64,000 nucleotides of DNA from Chryseobacterium sp. KACC 21268 (GCA_028736075.1 CP117875.1:1674001-1738000); one strand, 5' to 3'; shown: positions 1 to 8,009, numbered from the stretch's first letter. The notes: generated from the sequence alone by a model not told the origin. Made by a program: numbers and translations.

Positions 1-172
1 TAATCCTGCAGATTCTGAATGTGATAATTTCTCATACTGATTGATTTATGATGGTGGTTTTGATTAATGAATAGTTGCGAATCCTTTATAGACCGCAGTA
101 ATAGCTTAGCCAAATTACACAAAATCTATAACAAATAGAATATCTGCCACGATTATTATTTGGCTGAATAAC

Positions 173-275
173 AGATAATATTGTTGTTAAATAATAATTA
201 ACAGATAATATTATCTTTTTAATTTGGATAATAAAGATAAATGTATTTAAATTTGCCACTTAATTAGATAATATC
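173..275. promoter_or_regulatory. Repeated AGATAATAT boxes before the arginine cluster (candidate operator)
   Basis: The word AGATAATAT occurs three times, at 173-181, 203-211 and 266-274. The first two starts are exactly 30 bp apart, about three helical turns. The middle copy is part of a perfect 14-bp palindrome, AGATAATATTATCT, at 203-216. The boxes bracket the predicted promoter, and the third lies in the 5' leader just before the first start codon. This is seen directly; that it binds an arginine-responsive regulator is inference. The region is very AT-rich, so chance contributes. Confidence 0.45.
223..255 (+). promoter_or_regulatory. Bacteroidota-type promoter of the arginine cluster
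   Basis: TTTG at 223-226 and TAAATTTG at 248-255 match the Bacteroidota sigma consensus TTTG / TAnnTTTG with a 21-bp spacer. Transcription would start near 262, leaving a leader of about 15 bases before the ATG at 277. Confidence 0.6.
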
Positions 276-276
276 A

Positions 277-855
277 ATGAAATTAGAAGTTTCCTCAGAG
301 AAGCATTTGGTCTATGTGGAAGAAATCCGAAACGAAATGGAGGATTCTGCAAAGAAAAGAGGAACTGGCATCGCAAAACGTTCCTCCGAATATCTGGGCA
401 AAAAAATCTCGGAAGGTAACGCCATCATCGCCATCGACGAGGATGGAACCTGGGCAGGCTTCTGCTACATCGAAACCTGGACGAACGGAGAATACGTCGC
501 GAATTCCGGATTGATTGTTTCGCCACAATTCAGAAACGCAGGATTGGCCACTTTGATTAAGGAACGAATCTTTGAGCTTTCCCGGGAGAAATATCCAAAT
601 TCAAAGATTTTCGGCCTCACCACCGGATTGGCAGTGATGAAAATCAACAGCAGTTTAGGTTATAAACCGGTGATTTATTCGGAGCTGACTCAGGATGAAC
701 AGTTCTGGAACGGTTGCAAAAACTGTGTGAATTATGAAATTCTGATGATGAAAGAACGCAAAAACTGTCTTTGCACAGCAATGCTTTTCGTCCCGGAAAA
801 AGTAAATGTGAATAAAGAAAAAGATTTTGAATCTATAAATAAAGACAATGAGTAA
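277..855 (+). CDS. GNAT N-acyltransferase, first gene of the arginine cluster
   Basis: A 192-residue GNAT-fold protein with the acetyl-CoA loop QFRNAGLA at residues 84-91. Its stop overlaps the argG start by eight bases (ATGAGTAA), so the two are probably translationally coupled. The place at the head of a complete arginine cluster makes it the likely enzyme that acylates glutamate (acetyl- or succinyl-CoA donor) in the first step; no classical argA or argJ is present nearby. Four cysteines, C147-x2-C150 and C164-x-C166, sit in the C-terminal part and could bind a metal, which is unusual for a plain GNAT enzyme. The fold is clear; the substrate is inferred from context. Confidence 0.8.
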   Translation: MKLEVSSEKHLVYVEEIRNEMEDSAKKRGTGIAKRSSEYLGKKISEGNAIIAIDEDGTWAGFCYIETWTNGEYVANSGLIVSPQFRNAGLATLIKERIFELSREKYPNSKIFGLTTGLAVMKINSSLGYKPVIYSELTQDEQFWNGCKNCVNYEILMMKERKNCLCTAMLFVPEKVNVNKEKDFESINKDNE

Positions 856-2041
856 GAAAGTAGTTTTGGCATTTAGCGGAGGTTTGGACACGTCGTATTG
901 CGCCAAATATCTAAGTGAAACTTTGGGTTACGAAGTTCACGCAGTCACAATCAACACGGGTGGTTTTGATAAAAACGATGAGGTTTTGCTTAAGGAAAAG
1001 GCAGAAAAATTAGGCGTGGCTTCTTACAGGTTTATCGATGCTTCAGAAAAATATTATAACGATTGTGTCAAGTATCTGATTTTCGGTAATGTTCTGAAAA
1101 ACAACACTTATCCATTGTCAGTCAGTGCAGAAAGAACAATTCAGGCGCAAACCATTGCCGAATCTGCTTTGGAAATCGGAGCCGATGCAATTGCACACGG
1201 AAGTACAGGCGCAGGAAATGACCAGATTCGTTTCGATTTGATTTTCAATGTTATGTGTCCGAAAATCGAAATTATCACACCAATCCGTGATTTAAGTTTA
1301 TCGCGTGAAGACGAAATCCAATTCTTGAAAGACCACAACTACGAAATGGATTTTGACAAAGCCAAATATTCCATCAACAAAGGACTTTGGGGAACTTCCG
1401 TTGGCGGAAAAGAAACTTTGACCTCCCGATTTTCGCTTCCAGAAGAAGCTTTTCCTTCGCAAGTTGAAAAAACGGAACCATCTCAATTGGAAATCGAATT
1501 CAAAAATGGCGAATTGATTTCTGTCAATGGCGAAACTTTTCCCCATCCGGTTTTAGCGATTCAGAAGATTGAAGAATTGGCATCACCTTACGGAATTGGT
1601 CGTGATATTCACGTTGGAGACACGATTGTCGGGATAAAAGGGCGTGTTGGTTTTGAGGCCTCGTCGGCGTCAATCATCATCAAAGCGCATCATCTTTTGG
1701 AGAAACATACACTTTCCAAATATCAGCAGACCATCAAATCGCAATTGTCAGATTGGTACGGAAACTGGCTTCACGAGGCGCTTTTCCTGGACCCAGTGAT
1801 GAGAAACATCGAATCGTTTTTGCAGGATTCTCAGAAGACAGTCAACGGAAAAGTATTTATCACACTTCATCCTTACCGTTTCGTCTTGAACGGAATCGAG
1901 TCTGAAAATGATTTAATGTCTTCAAAATTTGGAAGTTACGGCGAAGAAAATCTCGCTTGGAGTGGCGATGATGTGAAAGGTTTTACCAAAATCCTCAGCA
2001 ACTCGCTTAATATTTATCATCAGGTCAACAAATTGAATTAG
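848..2041 (+). CDS. argG: Argininosuccinate synthase
   Basis: Joins citrulline and aspartate, using ATP, to argininosuccinate in the cytoplasm. The 397 residues match the family length. The ATP pyrophosphatase loop SGGLDTS is at residues 10-16, and HGSTGAGNDQIRF, a conserved ArgG segment, lies near residues 118-130. Its start overlaps the end of the GNAT gene by eight bases. It is followed by a 288-base spacer made of three repeat elements, after which argC begins. Identification is secure. Confidence 0.97.
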   Translation: MSKKVVLAFSGGLDTSYCAKYLSETLGYEVHAVTINTGGFDKNDEVLLKEKAEKLGVASYRFIDASEKYYNDCVKYLIFGNVLKNNTYPLSVSAERTIQAQTIAESALEIGADAIAHGSTGAGNDQIRFDLIFNVMCPKIEIITPIRDLSLSREDEIQFLKDHNYEMDFDKAKYSINKGLWGTSVGGKETLTSRFSLPEEAFPSQVEKTEPSQLEIEFKNGELISVNGETFPHPVLAIQKIEELASPYGIGRDIHVGDTIVGIKGRVGFEASSASIIIKAHHLLEKHTLSKYQQTIKSQLSDWYGNWLHEALFLDPVMRNIESFLQDSQKTVNGKVFITLHPYRFVLNGIESENDLMSSKFGSYGEENLAWSGDDVKGFTKILSNSLNIYHQVNKLN

Positions 2042-2048
2042 AATTTTT

Positions 2049-2154
2049 TGGGCAGCTTTTCCGTCTTCCACTCCCAATCTTTTTTGCAAGACGATTTCAG
2101 TTTAAGTAGAACTTGAGTATAAGCAAAAAAGGATTTCCGTTCAAGCCGGGCTGC
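2049..2154 (+). repeat. Dispersed GGGCAGC...GGGCTGC element, copy 1
   Basis: Starts with TTGGGCAGCTTTTCCG and ends with TCAAGCCGGGCTGC; inside, TTTTTTGC and GCAAAAAA can pair. The same element recurs at 7750-7855 and 52164-52254 in this orientation and at 38143-38249, 54381-54469 and 57958-58061 inverted. All copies are intergenic. Confidence 0.85.
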
Positions 2155-2189
2155 AGATTCGGTAAAAAAAAGGCAACATAAAAACACAA

Positions 2190-2247
2190 TTTTGTCATTC
2201 CGTAGGAATCTCGATAGCTAAGTTGAGATTCCTACGGAATGACAAAA
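2190..2247. repeat. Long perfect hairpin with GTCATTCCGTAGGAATC arms, copy 1
   Basis: Two perfectly complementary 23-base arms (2190-2212 and 2225-2247) flank a 12-base loop. The arms contain GTCATTCCGTAGGAATC and its complement. A second copy is at 4549-4598 and a decayed one at 52293-52374. No U-tract follows on the plus strand, so it is a repeat rather than an ordinary terminator. Confidence 0.85.
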
Positions 2248-2261
2248 GAACTTTAAAGTCT

Positions 2262-2329
2262 AGCTCTTTGCGGACTTAAAATATTTTCAATAATTACAAA
2301 AAAAACTTTGCGCTCTTTGCGTTAAAAAT
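2262..2329 (+). repeat. CTTTGCG-word spacer before argC
   Basis: Contains CTCTTTGCG, ATTTTCAATAATTA and CTTTGCGCTCTTTGCGTT, ending directly at the argC start. Closely related spacers precede argD, argF', argB and argH. Confidence 0.75.
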
Positions 2330-3295
2330 ATGAAAAAATCAGTCGGAATCATCGGAGCCAATGGCTACACAGGAAGCGAACTCGTTCGTTTGCTCGCATT
2401 CCACTCGAATGTAGAATTAAAGTTTTTGTTCAGTCGTTCCAATTCCGGAGTGAAAATTTCCGAATTATATCCGGATTTGGACTCGATTTGTGATTTGGTT
2501 TTGACGAATGAAATTTCAGAAACGGACATTCTTTTCCTCTGCCTTCCTCACAAAGAAAGCCAAAACTGGCTGAATGAAAATCCAATTTCAGAAAATACTT
2601 TGGTCATCGATTTAGGAAATGATTTCCGTCTAGATGGCGATTTTGGAAACAGAAATTTTGTTTATGGTTTGCCCGAAATTTATTTTAATGAAATTCAGAA
2701 TGCGAAAAGCATTGCGAATCCTGGATGTTTTGCAACCGCGATTCAATTGGCATTATTGCCTTTAGCAACAGAAAATTTGCTGAAAGATGTTTACACAGCA
2801 GGAATTACGGGTTCAACAGGTGCAGGACAATCTTTGCAACCGACAACGCATTTCACTTGGCGAAATGACAATATTTCAGCCTACAAAACTCTGAATCATC
2901 AGCACGTCGACGAGATTTTAAAACAAGTGAATTTGCTTAATGAAAAGAATGTGGAACTCAATTTTGTGCCTTGGCGTGGCGATTTTGCAAGAGGGATTTT
3001 TACCAGTTCTATCATCGAATGTGATTTGGAATTAGAAAAAATTTACACCTTATATAAAGACTTTTACAAAGATTCAATTTTTGTGAAAATTTCAGAGAAA
3101 CCGATTGATATGAAACAAGTTGTGAACACCAATTTCTGCGTCATCCAAATCGAAAAACAAGGAAGCAAAATAGCAGTTCATTCCGCAATCGACAATTTAT
3201 TAAAAGGCGCATCCGGACAAGCGGTTCAAAATATGAATGTCGCCAATGGCTGGGAACAAAACCTCGGATTAAACTTAAAACCATTGGCTTTCTAA
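2330..3295 (+). CDS. argC: N-acyl-gamma-glutamyl-phosphate reductase
   Basis: NADPH-dependent reduction of acylglutamyl phosphate to the semialdehyde, third step of the pathway. The 321-residue length fits the family. The dinucleotide loop GANGYTG is at residues 9-15 and the catalytic cysteine is C133 in ANPGC. The start follows the repeated spacer ending in TTGCGTTAAAAAT. It lies between argG and argD on the same strand. If the pathway here uses succinylated intermediates (see argF'), the natural substrate would be N-succinylglutamyl phosphate. Confidence 0.95.
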   Translation: MKKSVGIIGANGYTGSELVRLLAFHSNVELKFLFSRSNSGVKISELYPDLDSICDLVLTNEISETDILFLCLPHKESQNWLNENPISENTLVIDLGNDFRLDGDFGNRNFVYGLPEIYFNEIQNAKSIANPGCFATAIQLALLPLATENLLKDVYTAGITGSTGAGQSLQPTTHFTWRNDNISAYKTLNHQHVDEILKQVNLLNEKNVELNFVPWRGDFARGIFTSSIIECDLELEKIYTLYKDFYKDSIFVKISEKPIDMKQVVNTNFCVIQIEKQGSKIAVHSAIDNLLKGASGQAVQNMNVANGWEQNLGLNLKPLAF

Positions 3296-3356
3296 ACTTT
3301 GCGACTTAAAAGCAGTTTGAAATTAAAAAAAATCTTCGCGCACTTTGCGTTAAAAT
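3296..3356 (+). repeat. CTTTGCG-word spacer before argD
   Basis: A short version of the family: ACTTTGCGACTTAAAAGCAG followed by A-rich sequence and CGCGCACTTTGCGTTAAAA, ending about a dozen bases before the argD ATG. Confidence 0.7.
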
Positions 3357-3368
3357 AAAAATGTAAAA

Positions 3369-4538
3369 ATGAATTTATTCAACGTATATCCACTGTTCAA
3401 TATCAATCCTGTCAAAGCCGACGGTTCTTTCCTTTGGGATGAAAACGGACAAAAATACCTCGATTTTTACGGTGGTCACGCTGTGATTTCCATCGGTCAC
3501 AATCATCCGCATTATGTTGAAAAATTGAAAAACCAACTGGATAAAATCAGTTTTTATTCCAATTCGGTTCAGAATAATTTGCAAACTGAATTAGCTGAGA
3601 AATTAGGAAAATTATCAGGTTACGAGAACTACTCATTGTTTTTATGCAATTCTGGAGCAGAAGCAAACGAAAATGCTTTGAAACTGGCTTCATTCCACAA
3701 CGGAAAAAAGAAAGTCATTTATTTCTCCGAAGCTTTCCATGGCCGAACTTCTGCCACGGTTGCTGTAACAGACAATCCGAAAATCGTAGCACCAGTCAAC
3801 GAATCCGAGAATTTCATTAAATGTGAATTCAATAATTCTGTAGAATTGGAAAAAGTTTTTGCCAAAAATCAGAACGAAATTTCAGCAGTAATTGTAGAAG
3901 GAATCCAAGGTGTTGGCGGAATCAATTTGTTGGAAAAAGATTTCATTTTAACGATTGAAAAATTATGCAAAGAAAATGATGCGATTTTGATTTTGGACGA
4001 AGTGCAGTCTGGTTACGGACGTTCCGGAAAATTCTTTGCGCATCAGGAATTCGACATCAAACCAGATTTAATCACGGTTGCCAAAGGAATGGGAAATGGC
4101 TTCCCGATTGGCGGTGTTCTGATTAGTCCAAAATTCAAGGCGAGTTACGGATTATTGGGAACTACATTCGGCGGAAATCATCTCGCTTGCGTGGCTGGAA
4201 TTGCAGTTTTGGAAGTGATTGAAAATGAAAATCTGATTGATAATTCAGAAAAAATCGGAGCTTACATCGAACAAAAAATCAAAGATTTTCCTCACATCAA
4301 AAATATCAAAAGGCGCGGTCTGATGATTGGAATCGAGCTCGACCAAGCTTGCGCAGATGTCAGAAAAGAATTGTTATTCGAACATTTTATTTTCACTGGA
4401 AATGCCAATGACAAGAATGTTCTTCGGATTTTACCGGCGCTCAATATTTCGGAAAAAGAATCCGATTTGTTCATCAATGCTTTAGAAAAAACCTTGACAG
4501 CCATTGATTCTAAAAAACAGGTTTTAACAGAGAATTAA
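3369..4538 (+). CDS. argD: N-acylornithine aminotransferase (class III, PLP)
   Basis: Transfers an amino group from glutamate to acylglutamate semialdehyde to give N-acylornithine. Class III aminotransferase of 389 residues with NSGAEAN at 94-100, the pyridine-binding D210 in LILDEVQ and the PLP lysine K239 in VAKGMGNGFP. It sits between argC and argF'. The family also includes ornithine and succinylornithine aminotransferases; the neighbours favour the biosynthetic role. Confidence 0.93.
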   Translation: MNLFNVYPLFNINPVKADGSFLWDENGQKYLDFYGGHAVISIGHNHPHYVEKLKNQLDKISFYSNSVQNNLQTELAEKLGKLSGYENYSLFLCNSGAEANENALKLASFHNGKKKVIYFSEAFHGRTSATVAVTDNPKIVAPVNESENFIKCEFNNSVELEKVFAKNQNEISAVIVEGIQGVGGINLLEKDFILTIEKLCKENDAILILDEVQSGYGRSGKFFAHQEFDIKPDLITVAKGMGNGFPIGGVLISPKFKASYGLLGTTFGGNHLACVAGIAVLEVIENENLIDNSEKIGAYIEQKIKDFPHIKNIKRRGLMIGIELDQACADVRKELLFEHFIFTGNANDKNVLRILPALNISEKESDLFINALEKTLTAIDSKKQVLTEN

Positions 4539-4548
4539 AAACATACTA

Positions 4549-4598
4549 TTTGTCATTCCGTAGGAATCTAAACCGTCGAGATTCCTACGGAATGACAA
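4549..4598. repeat. GTCATTCCGTAGGAATC hairpin, copy 2
   Basis: Twenty-base perfectly complementary arms (4550-4569 and 4579-4598) with a nine-base loop. It is the same element as at 2190-2247 with a different loop, located just after argD. Confidence 0.85.
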
Positions 4599-4620
4599 GT
4601 GAATGTTTCAAAATTGCTTA

Positions 4621-4702
4621 GCTGAGCGTAATCGCCTTTGCGAACCTTAAAACGTTTTCAATAATTAGTAAAAAATCTTTGCGCGCTTTGCGTTCAAAAA
4701 AA
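4621..4702 (+). repeat. CTTTGCG-word spacer before argF'
   Basis: Full-length version: GCTGAGCGTAATCGCCTTTG, then GCGAACCTTAAAAC, TTTTCAATAATTAG and TCTTTGCGCGCTTTGCGTTC. It ends eight bases before the argF' start. Confidence 0.75.
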
Positions 4703-4710
4703 TCTTCAAA

Positions 4711-5661
4711 ATGAAAAATTTCACTTCGGTTTACGATATAGATAATTTGCAGGAAATCATTGCAAAAGCCTTAAAAATAAAAGAAAATCCATTAGAAAAT
4801 CCAACCAAAGGAAAAGGGAAAACGATTGGTTTGGTTTTCCTTAATTCCAGTCTCAGAACAAGATTGAGTTCTCAAATCGCCGCTCAGAATTTAGGGTTAA
4901 ATGTCTTAACACTCAACGCTGCACAAGAAGCCTGGAATCTGGAATTCGCTGATGGAACTGTGATGAACGGCGACACAGTTGAGCACATCAAAGATGCCAT
5001 CGAGGTTCTGAATCAATATTGTGATATCATCGCCGTAAGATGTTTCGCAGGAATGAAAAGCAAAGAAGACGACGTGAACGAAAGTATTCTGAGCCAATTC
5101 CTAAAACACGCCAAAGTCCCAGTGATTTCCTTGGAATCCGCAACGCGTCATCCGTTGCAAAGTCTGGCAGATTGCATCACAATCACAGAAAATTGGACAG
5201 AAAACAGAAAACCAAAAGTCGTTTTGACTTGGGCGCCTCACATCAAACCGATTGCGCAGGCTGTCGGAAACTCATTCACAGAATGGATGCAACAAATGGA
5301 CGTTGATTTCGTGATTGCCAATCCCGAAGGTTACGATTTGGATAAAAATTTCACAAAGGATGCGAAAGTAATTCATAATCAGGATGAAGCATTGAAAGAT
5401 GCAGATTTTGTTTACGTTAAAAACTGGTCGTCGTTTGAAGATTATGCAACTATGTCGAAAGTTGAAGAAAACTGGATGTTGACCAATGAAAAGTTAAAAT
5501 TGACAAACAATGGAAAAGTGATGCATTGCCTTCCCGTCCGTAGAAATTTGGAATTAAGCGATGAAGTAATGGACGGCGAAAACTCAATCATTTATCAGCA
5601 GGCAAAAAACAGGATTTTTTCTGCACAGGCTGTTTTCTCTGAAATATTAGATGACTTATAA
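4711..5661 (+). CDS. argF': N-acylornithine carbamoyltransferase, predicted succinylornithine type
   Basis: Transfers a carbamoyl group from carbamoyl phosphate to N-acylornithine, giving N-acylcitrulline. The 316 residues carry the carbamoyl-phosphate loop SSLRTR (46-51), RHPLQS and the C-terminal HCLPVRR. The residue that sets specificity in this family (Glu92 in Xanthomonas acetylornithine enzyme, Pro90 in the Bacteroides fragilis succinylornithine enzyme) falls in GDxxEH and is Val90 here. Published Glu92-to-Val, Ala, Ser or Pro mutants of the Xanthomonas enzyme switch to succinylornithine, so a succinylated pathway is predicted. The family is certain; the acyl group is inferred. Confidence 0.93.
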   Translation: MKNFTSVYDIDNLQEIIAKALKIKENPLENPTKGKGKTIGLVFLNSSLRTRLSSQIAAQNLGLNVLTLNAAQEAWNLEFADGTVMNGDTVEHIKDAIEVLNQYCDIIAVRCFAGMKSKEDDVNESILSQFLKHAKVPVISLESATRHPLQSLADCITITENWTENRKPKVVLTWAPHIKPIAQAVGNSFTEWMQQMDVDFVIANPEGYDLDKNFTKDAKVIHNQDEALKDADFVYVKNWSSFEDYATMSKVEENWMLTNEKLKLTNNGKVMHCLPVRRNLELSDEVMDGENSIIYQQAKNRIFSAQAVFSEILDDL

Positions 5662-5663
5662 CT

Positions 5664-5682
5664 CCCTCTCCTTTGGAGAGGG
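5664..5682. repeat. CCCTCTCC hairpin after argF'
   Basis: CCCTCTCC at 5664-5671 pairs with GGAGAGGG at 5675-5682. The sequence continues as GTTGGGGAGAGG, so it looks like a decayed repeat element. It has no U-tract. Confidence 0.5.
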
Positions 5683-5702
5683 TTGGGGAGAGGAAAAACT
5701 TT

Positions 5703-5828
5703 GCTGAGCGTAAGCGCCTTTATCTCAAATGTTTATTGATTTTAAAGGAATCGATGAATCTTTGATTTGCGAACCTCAAAATATTTTCAATAATTAAAAA
5801 AAAATCTTAACGCACTTTGCGTTCAAAA
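5703..5828 (+). repeat. CTTTGCG-word spacer before argB
   Basis: Longest copy: GCTGAGCGTAAGCGCCTTTA, an inserted stretch, then TTTGCGAACCTCAAAATATT, TTCAATAATTA and CGCACTTTGCGTTCAAAA, ending at the argB start. Confidence 0.75.
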
Positions 5829-5831
5829 TAA

Positions 5832-6623
5832 ATGCAAAAACTACACATCATAAAAATCGGAGGCGCTCTAATCGATGACAAAAAATCATTGAAAGCTTTT
5901 CTTCAGCAGTTTTCTCAAATCGAAGGCGCCAAAATCCTGATTCACGGCGGTGGAAAGATTGCAGAAACTTTGGCAGAAAAACTGAAAATCACACAGACGA
6001 TGATTGATGGACGCAGGATTACCAACAAGAAAACTTTGAAGTTGGTGACGATGGTTTACGCCGGAAGAATCAACAAAAATATTGTGGCGAAATTGCAGAG
6101 TTTCAATTGCAACGCGATGGGATTTTCCGGCGCAGACGGCAATTTAATTCAAGCTGAAAAACGCCAGCATCCAACCATTAATTTTGGATTTGTGGGCGAT
6201 ATTAATGAAAAAAGCATCAATCACGAATTGATTACAAATATGATAAATCTGGGTTTGGTTCCGGTGTTTTCTGCAATCACTCACGATAAAAAAGGAAATC
6301 TGTTAAACACCAACGCAGACACGATTGCCGGAACTATTGCTCAGGCTTTATCAAAAAATTTCGAGACAGAATTGTTGTTCTGTTTCGATAAAAACGGGGT
6401 TTTGGAAAATGTGGAAGACGAAGATTCAAATCTTAAGATCATTAATAAAAATGAATTTTCTGAATTAAAATCACAAAGAAAACTTCACAAAGGAATTTTA
6501 CCAAAACTCGAAAATGCTTTCAAGGCCAAAGAAAATGGCGTTCAGAAAGTGTCTTTGATTAACGAGAAAAAACTGTCAGACCAAATAAAACAAGGAAATG
6601 AAGGAACTGAAATCTGTCTTTAG
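5832..6623 (+). CDS. argB: N-acylglutamate kinase
   Basis: Phosphorylates N-acylglutamate, the second step and the usual feedback point of the pathway. An amino-acid kinase of 263 residues with the N-terminal KIGGALIDD (Lys8) and HGGGKIAE phosphate loops and a C-terminal KLENA segment. Its last 26 bases overlap the argE' start in another frame, which suggests coupled translation. The length is that of short bacterial ArgB without the N-terminal extension linked to strong arginine feedback, so sensitivity cannot be read from sequence. Confidence 0.93.
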   Translation: MQKLHIIKIGGALIDDKKSLKAFLQQFSQIEGAKILIHGGGKIAETLAEKLKITQTMIDGRRITNKKTLKLVTMVYAGRINKNIVAKLQSFNCNAMGFSGADGNLIQAEKRQHPTINFGFVGDINEKSINHELITNMINLGLVPVFSAITHDKKGNLLNTNADTIAGTIAQALSKNFETELLFCFDKNGVLENVEDEDSNLKIINKNEFSELKSQRKLHKGILPKLENAFKAKENGVQKVSLINEKKLSDQIKQGNEGTEICL

Positions 6624-7680
6624 CAGAGAAGAACTTGCGGAAAACGCCGTCAAATTACTGAAAAAACTCATCGCAACACCCTCTATGAGTCGAGACGAAT
6701 ACAACGCTTCGCTCATCATCGAAGGCTTTTTCAATGAGCATCAATTGAATGTCAACAGATTCAAAAATAACATCTGGGCAACCAACAAATATTTTGATGC
6801 AGGCAAACCATCCATTCTTCTGAACACGCACCACGACACGGTAAAACCAAACAAAGCTTACACTTTGGACCCGTTCATTCCAGTGGAAAAAGACGGCAAA
6901 TTATTCGGTCTGGGAAGCAACGATGCAGGCGCGTCTTTGGTAGCTATGGCGCAGACGTTTCTTTATTTTTATGAAGCCGAAGATTTGTCGCATAATTTAG
7001 TAATTGCTTTGACAGCCGAAGAAGAAATCTCAGGTCTGGACGGCATCGAAGCCTTGTTTCCGCAACTTCCGAACGTCGAATTGGCAATCGTTGGCGAGCC
7101 CACAAAAATGAATCTGGCGATTGCAGAAAAAGGTTTGCTCGTCATCGATGGCGAAATGCTGGGAACGCCTTCTCACGCTGCGCATCCAAACGATGACAAT
7201 GCGATTGTGAAATGTATGAAGGATTTGCAAAACATCCTCGATTTCAAATTTCCGAAAGTTTCCGATTATTTGGGCGAAGTGAAAGTCACATTATCAGTTC
7301 TCAACGCAGGAACGCAACACAACGTGGTTCCCGAAAAATGCAATTTCACACTGGATGTCCGCGTGACAGACGAATACACGAATCGCGAAGTTTTCGAAAT
7401 CATCCAGTCGCAGATGAAATCCAAACTGACACCGAGGTCATTCCGTCTCAATTCCTCAAAAATCGACGTCAACCATCCGTTTGTTCAGGCTGGATTGGCG
7501 TTGGGCAGGACAACTTACGGTTCGCCGACATCCTCGGACCAGGCGATTATTCCGTGCACGTCGGTCAAGTTGGGACCCGGCGACAGTTTGCGTTCCCACA
7601 CCGCAGACGAGTTTATCTACATCGACGAAATCCGAGAAGGCATCGATGTTTACATTAAAATATTAGAAAATATTTTATAA
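6598..7680 (+). CDS. argE: M20 deacylase, N-acylcitrulline (or N-acylornithine) hydrolase
   Basis: Zinc-dependent amidase of the M20 family, 360 residues. Metal and catalytic residues are visible: H78-x-D80 in NTHHDTV, D109, E141-E142 in TAEEE and E167 in VGEPTK. In organisms with an argF'-type transcarbamylase the deacylase acts after carbamoylation, releasing citrulline. Since argF' here has a succinylornithine-type residue, desuccinylation of N-succinylcitrulline is the likely reaction. It overlaps argB by 26 bases. The alternative, an ornithine-releasing ArgE, would make argF' redundant. Confidence 0.88.
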   Translation: MKELKSVFSREELAENAVKLLKKLIATPSMSRDEYNASLIIEGFFNEHQLNVNRFKNNIWATNKYFDAGKPSILLNTHHDTVKPNKAYTLDPFIPVEKDGKLFGLGSNDAGASLVAMAQTFLYFYEAEDLSHNLVIALTAEEEISGLDGIEALFPQLPNVELAIVGEPTKMNLAIAEKGLLVIDGEMLGTPSHAAHPNDDNAIVKCMKDLQNILDFKFPKVSDYLGEVKVTLSVLNAGTQHNVVPEKCNFTLDVRVTDEYTNREVFEIIQSQMKSKLTPRSFRLNSSKIDVNHPFVQAGLALGRTTYGSPTSSDQAIIPCTSVKLGPGDSLRSHTADEFIYIDEIREGIDVYIKILENIL

Positions 7681-7745
7681 AGTCCTAAAAGGACGTTTTA
7701 GCAAAGGATAGAATGTAATCCTATTAAATAAAGTAGAAAAATAAG
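7681..7745. repeat. Small GTCCT/AGGAC hairpin and spacer after argE
   Basis: GTCCT (7682-7686) pairs with AGGAC (7690-7694). The following CAAAGGATAGAATG...ATCCTATT holds a second imperfect inverted pair. The 329-base gap to argH consists of this, dispersed-element copy 2 and a CTTTGCG spacer. Confidence 0.4.
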
Positions 7746-7749
7746 GATT

Positions 7750-7855
7750 TGGGCAGCTTTTCCGCCTTCCGCTCCCAATCTTTTTTGCCTACAATTCCAG
7801 TTTAAATAGAACTTGAGTATAAGCAAAAAAGGATTTCCGCTCAAGTCGGGCTGCG
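7750..7855 (+). repeat. Dispersed GGGCAGC...GGGCTGC element, copy 2
   Basis: Nearly identical to copy 1 at 2049-2154, including the internal TAGAACTTGAGTATAAGC segment. Both copies lie on the coding strand within the arginine cluster. Confidence 0.85.
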
Positions 7856-7912
7856 CTTCGCAAAGTTGAAGATTTGTCTTCAATTCAAAAGAACTTTAGA
7901 ATTCATTCTTTG

Positions 7913-7995
7913 GTGAGCGTCAGCGCCTTTGCGAACCTCAAAAAATGTTTTCAATAAAATAAAAAAAATCTTTGCGCGCTTTGCGTTCAAAACAT
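7913..7995 (+). repeat. CTTTGCG-word spacer before argH
   Basis: GTGAGCGTCAGCGCCTTTGC, GAACCTCAAAA, TTTTCAATAAA and TCTTTGCGCGCTTTGCGTTC, fifth member of the family. An in-frame TTG inside it is not a credible start for argH. Confidence 0.75.
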
Positions 7996-8009
7996 CAAAA
8001 TATTACAAA

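Noticed and set aside
2049-2329. Possible small RNA or insertion-sequence remnant between argG and argC
   Set aside because: Everything in the gap is explained by three repeat elements found elsewhere in the window; no transposase fragment is readable.
7929-8009. Longer N-terminus for ArgH starting at a TTG
   Set aside because: The extension is made of the repeated CTTTGCG spacer, and the ATG at 8010 gives the normal ArgH N-terminus.
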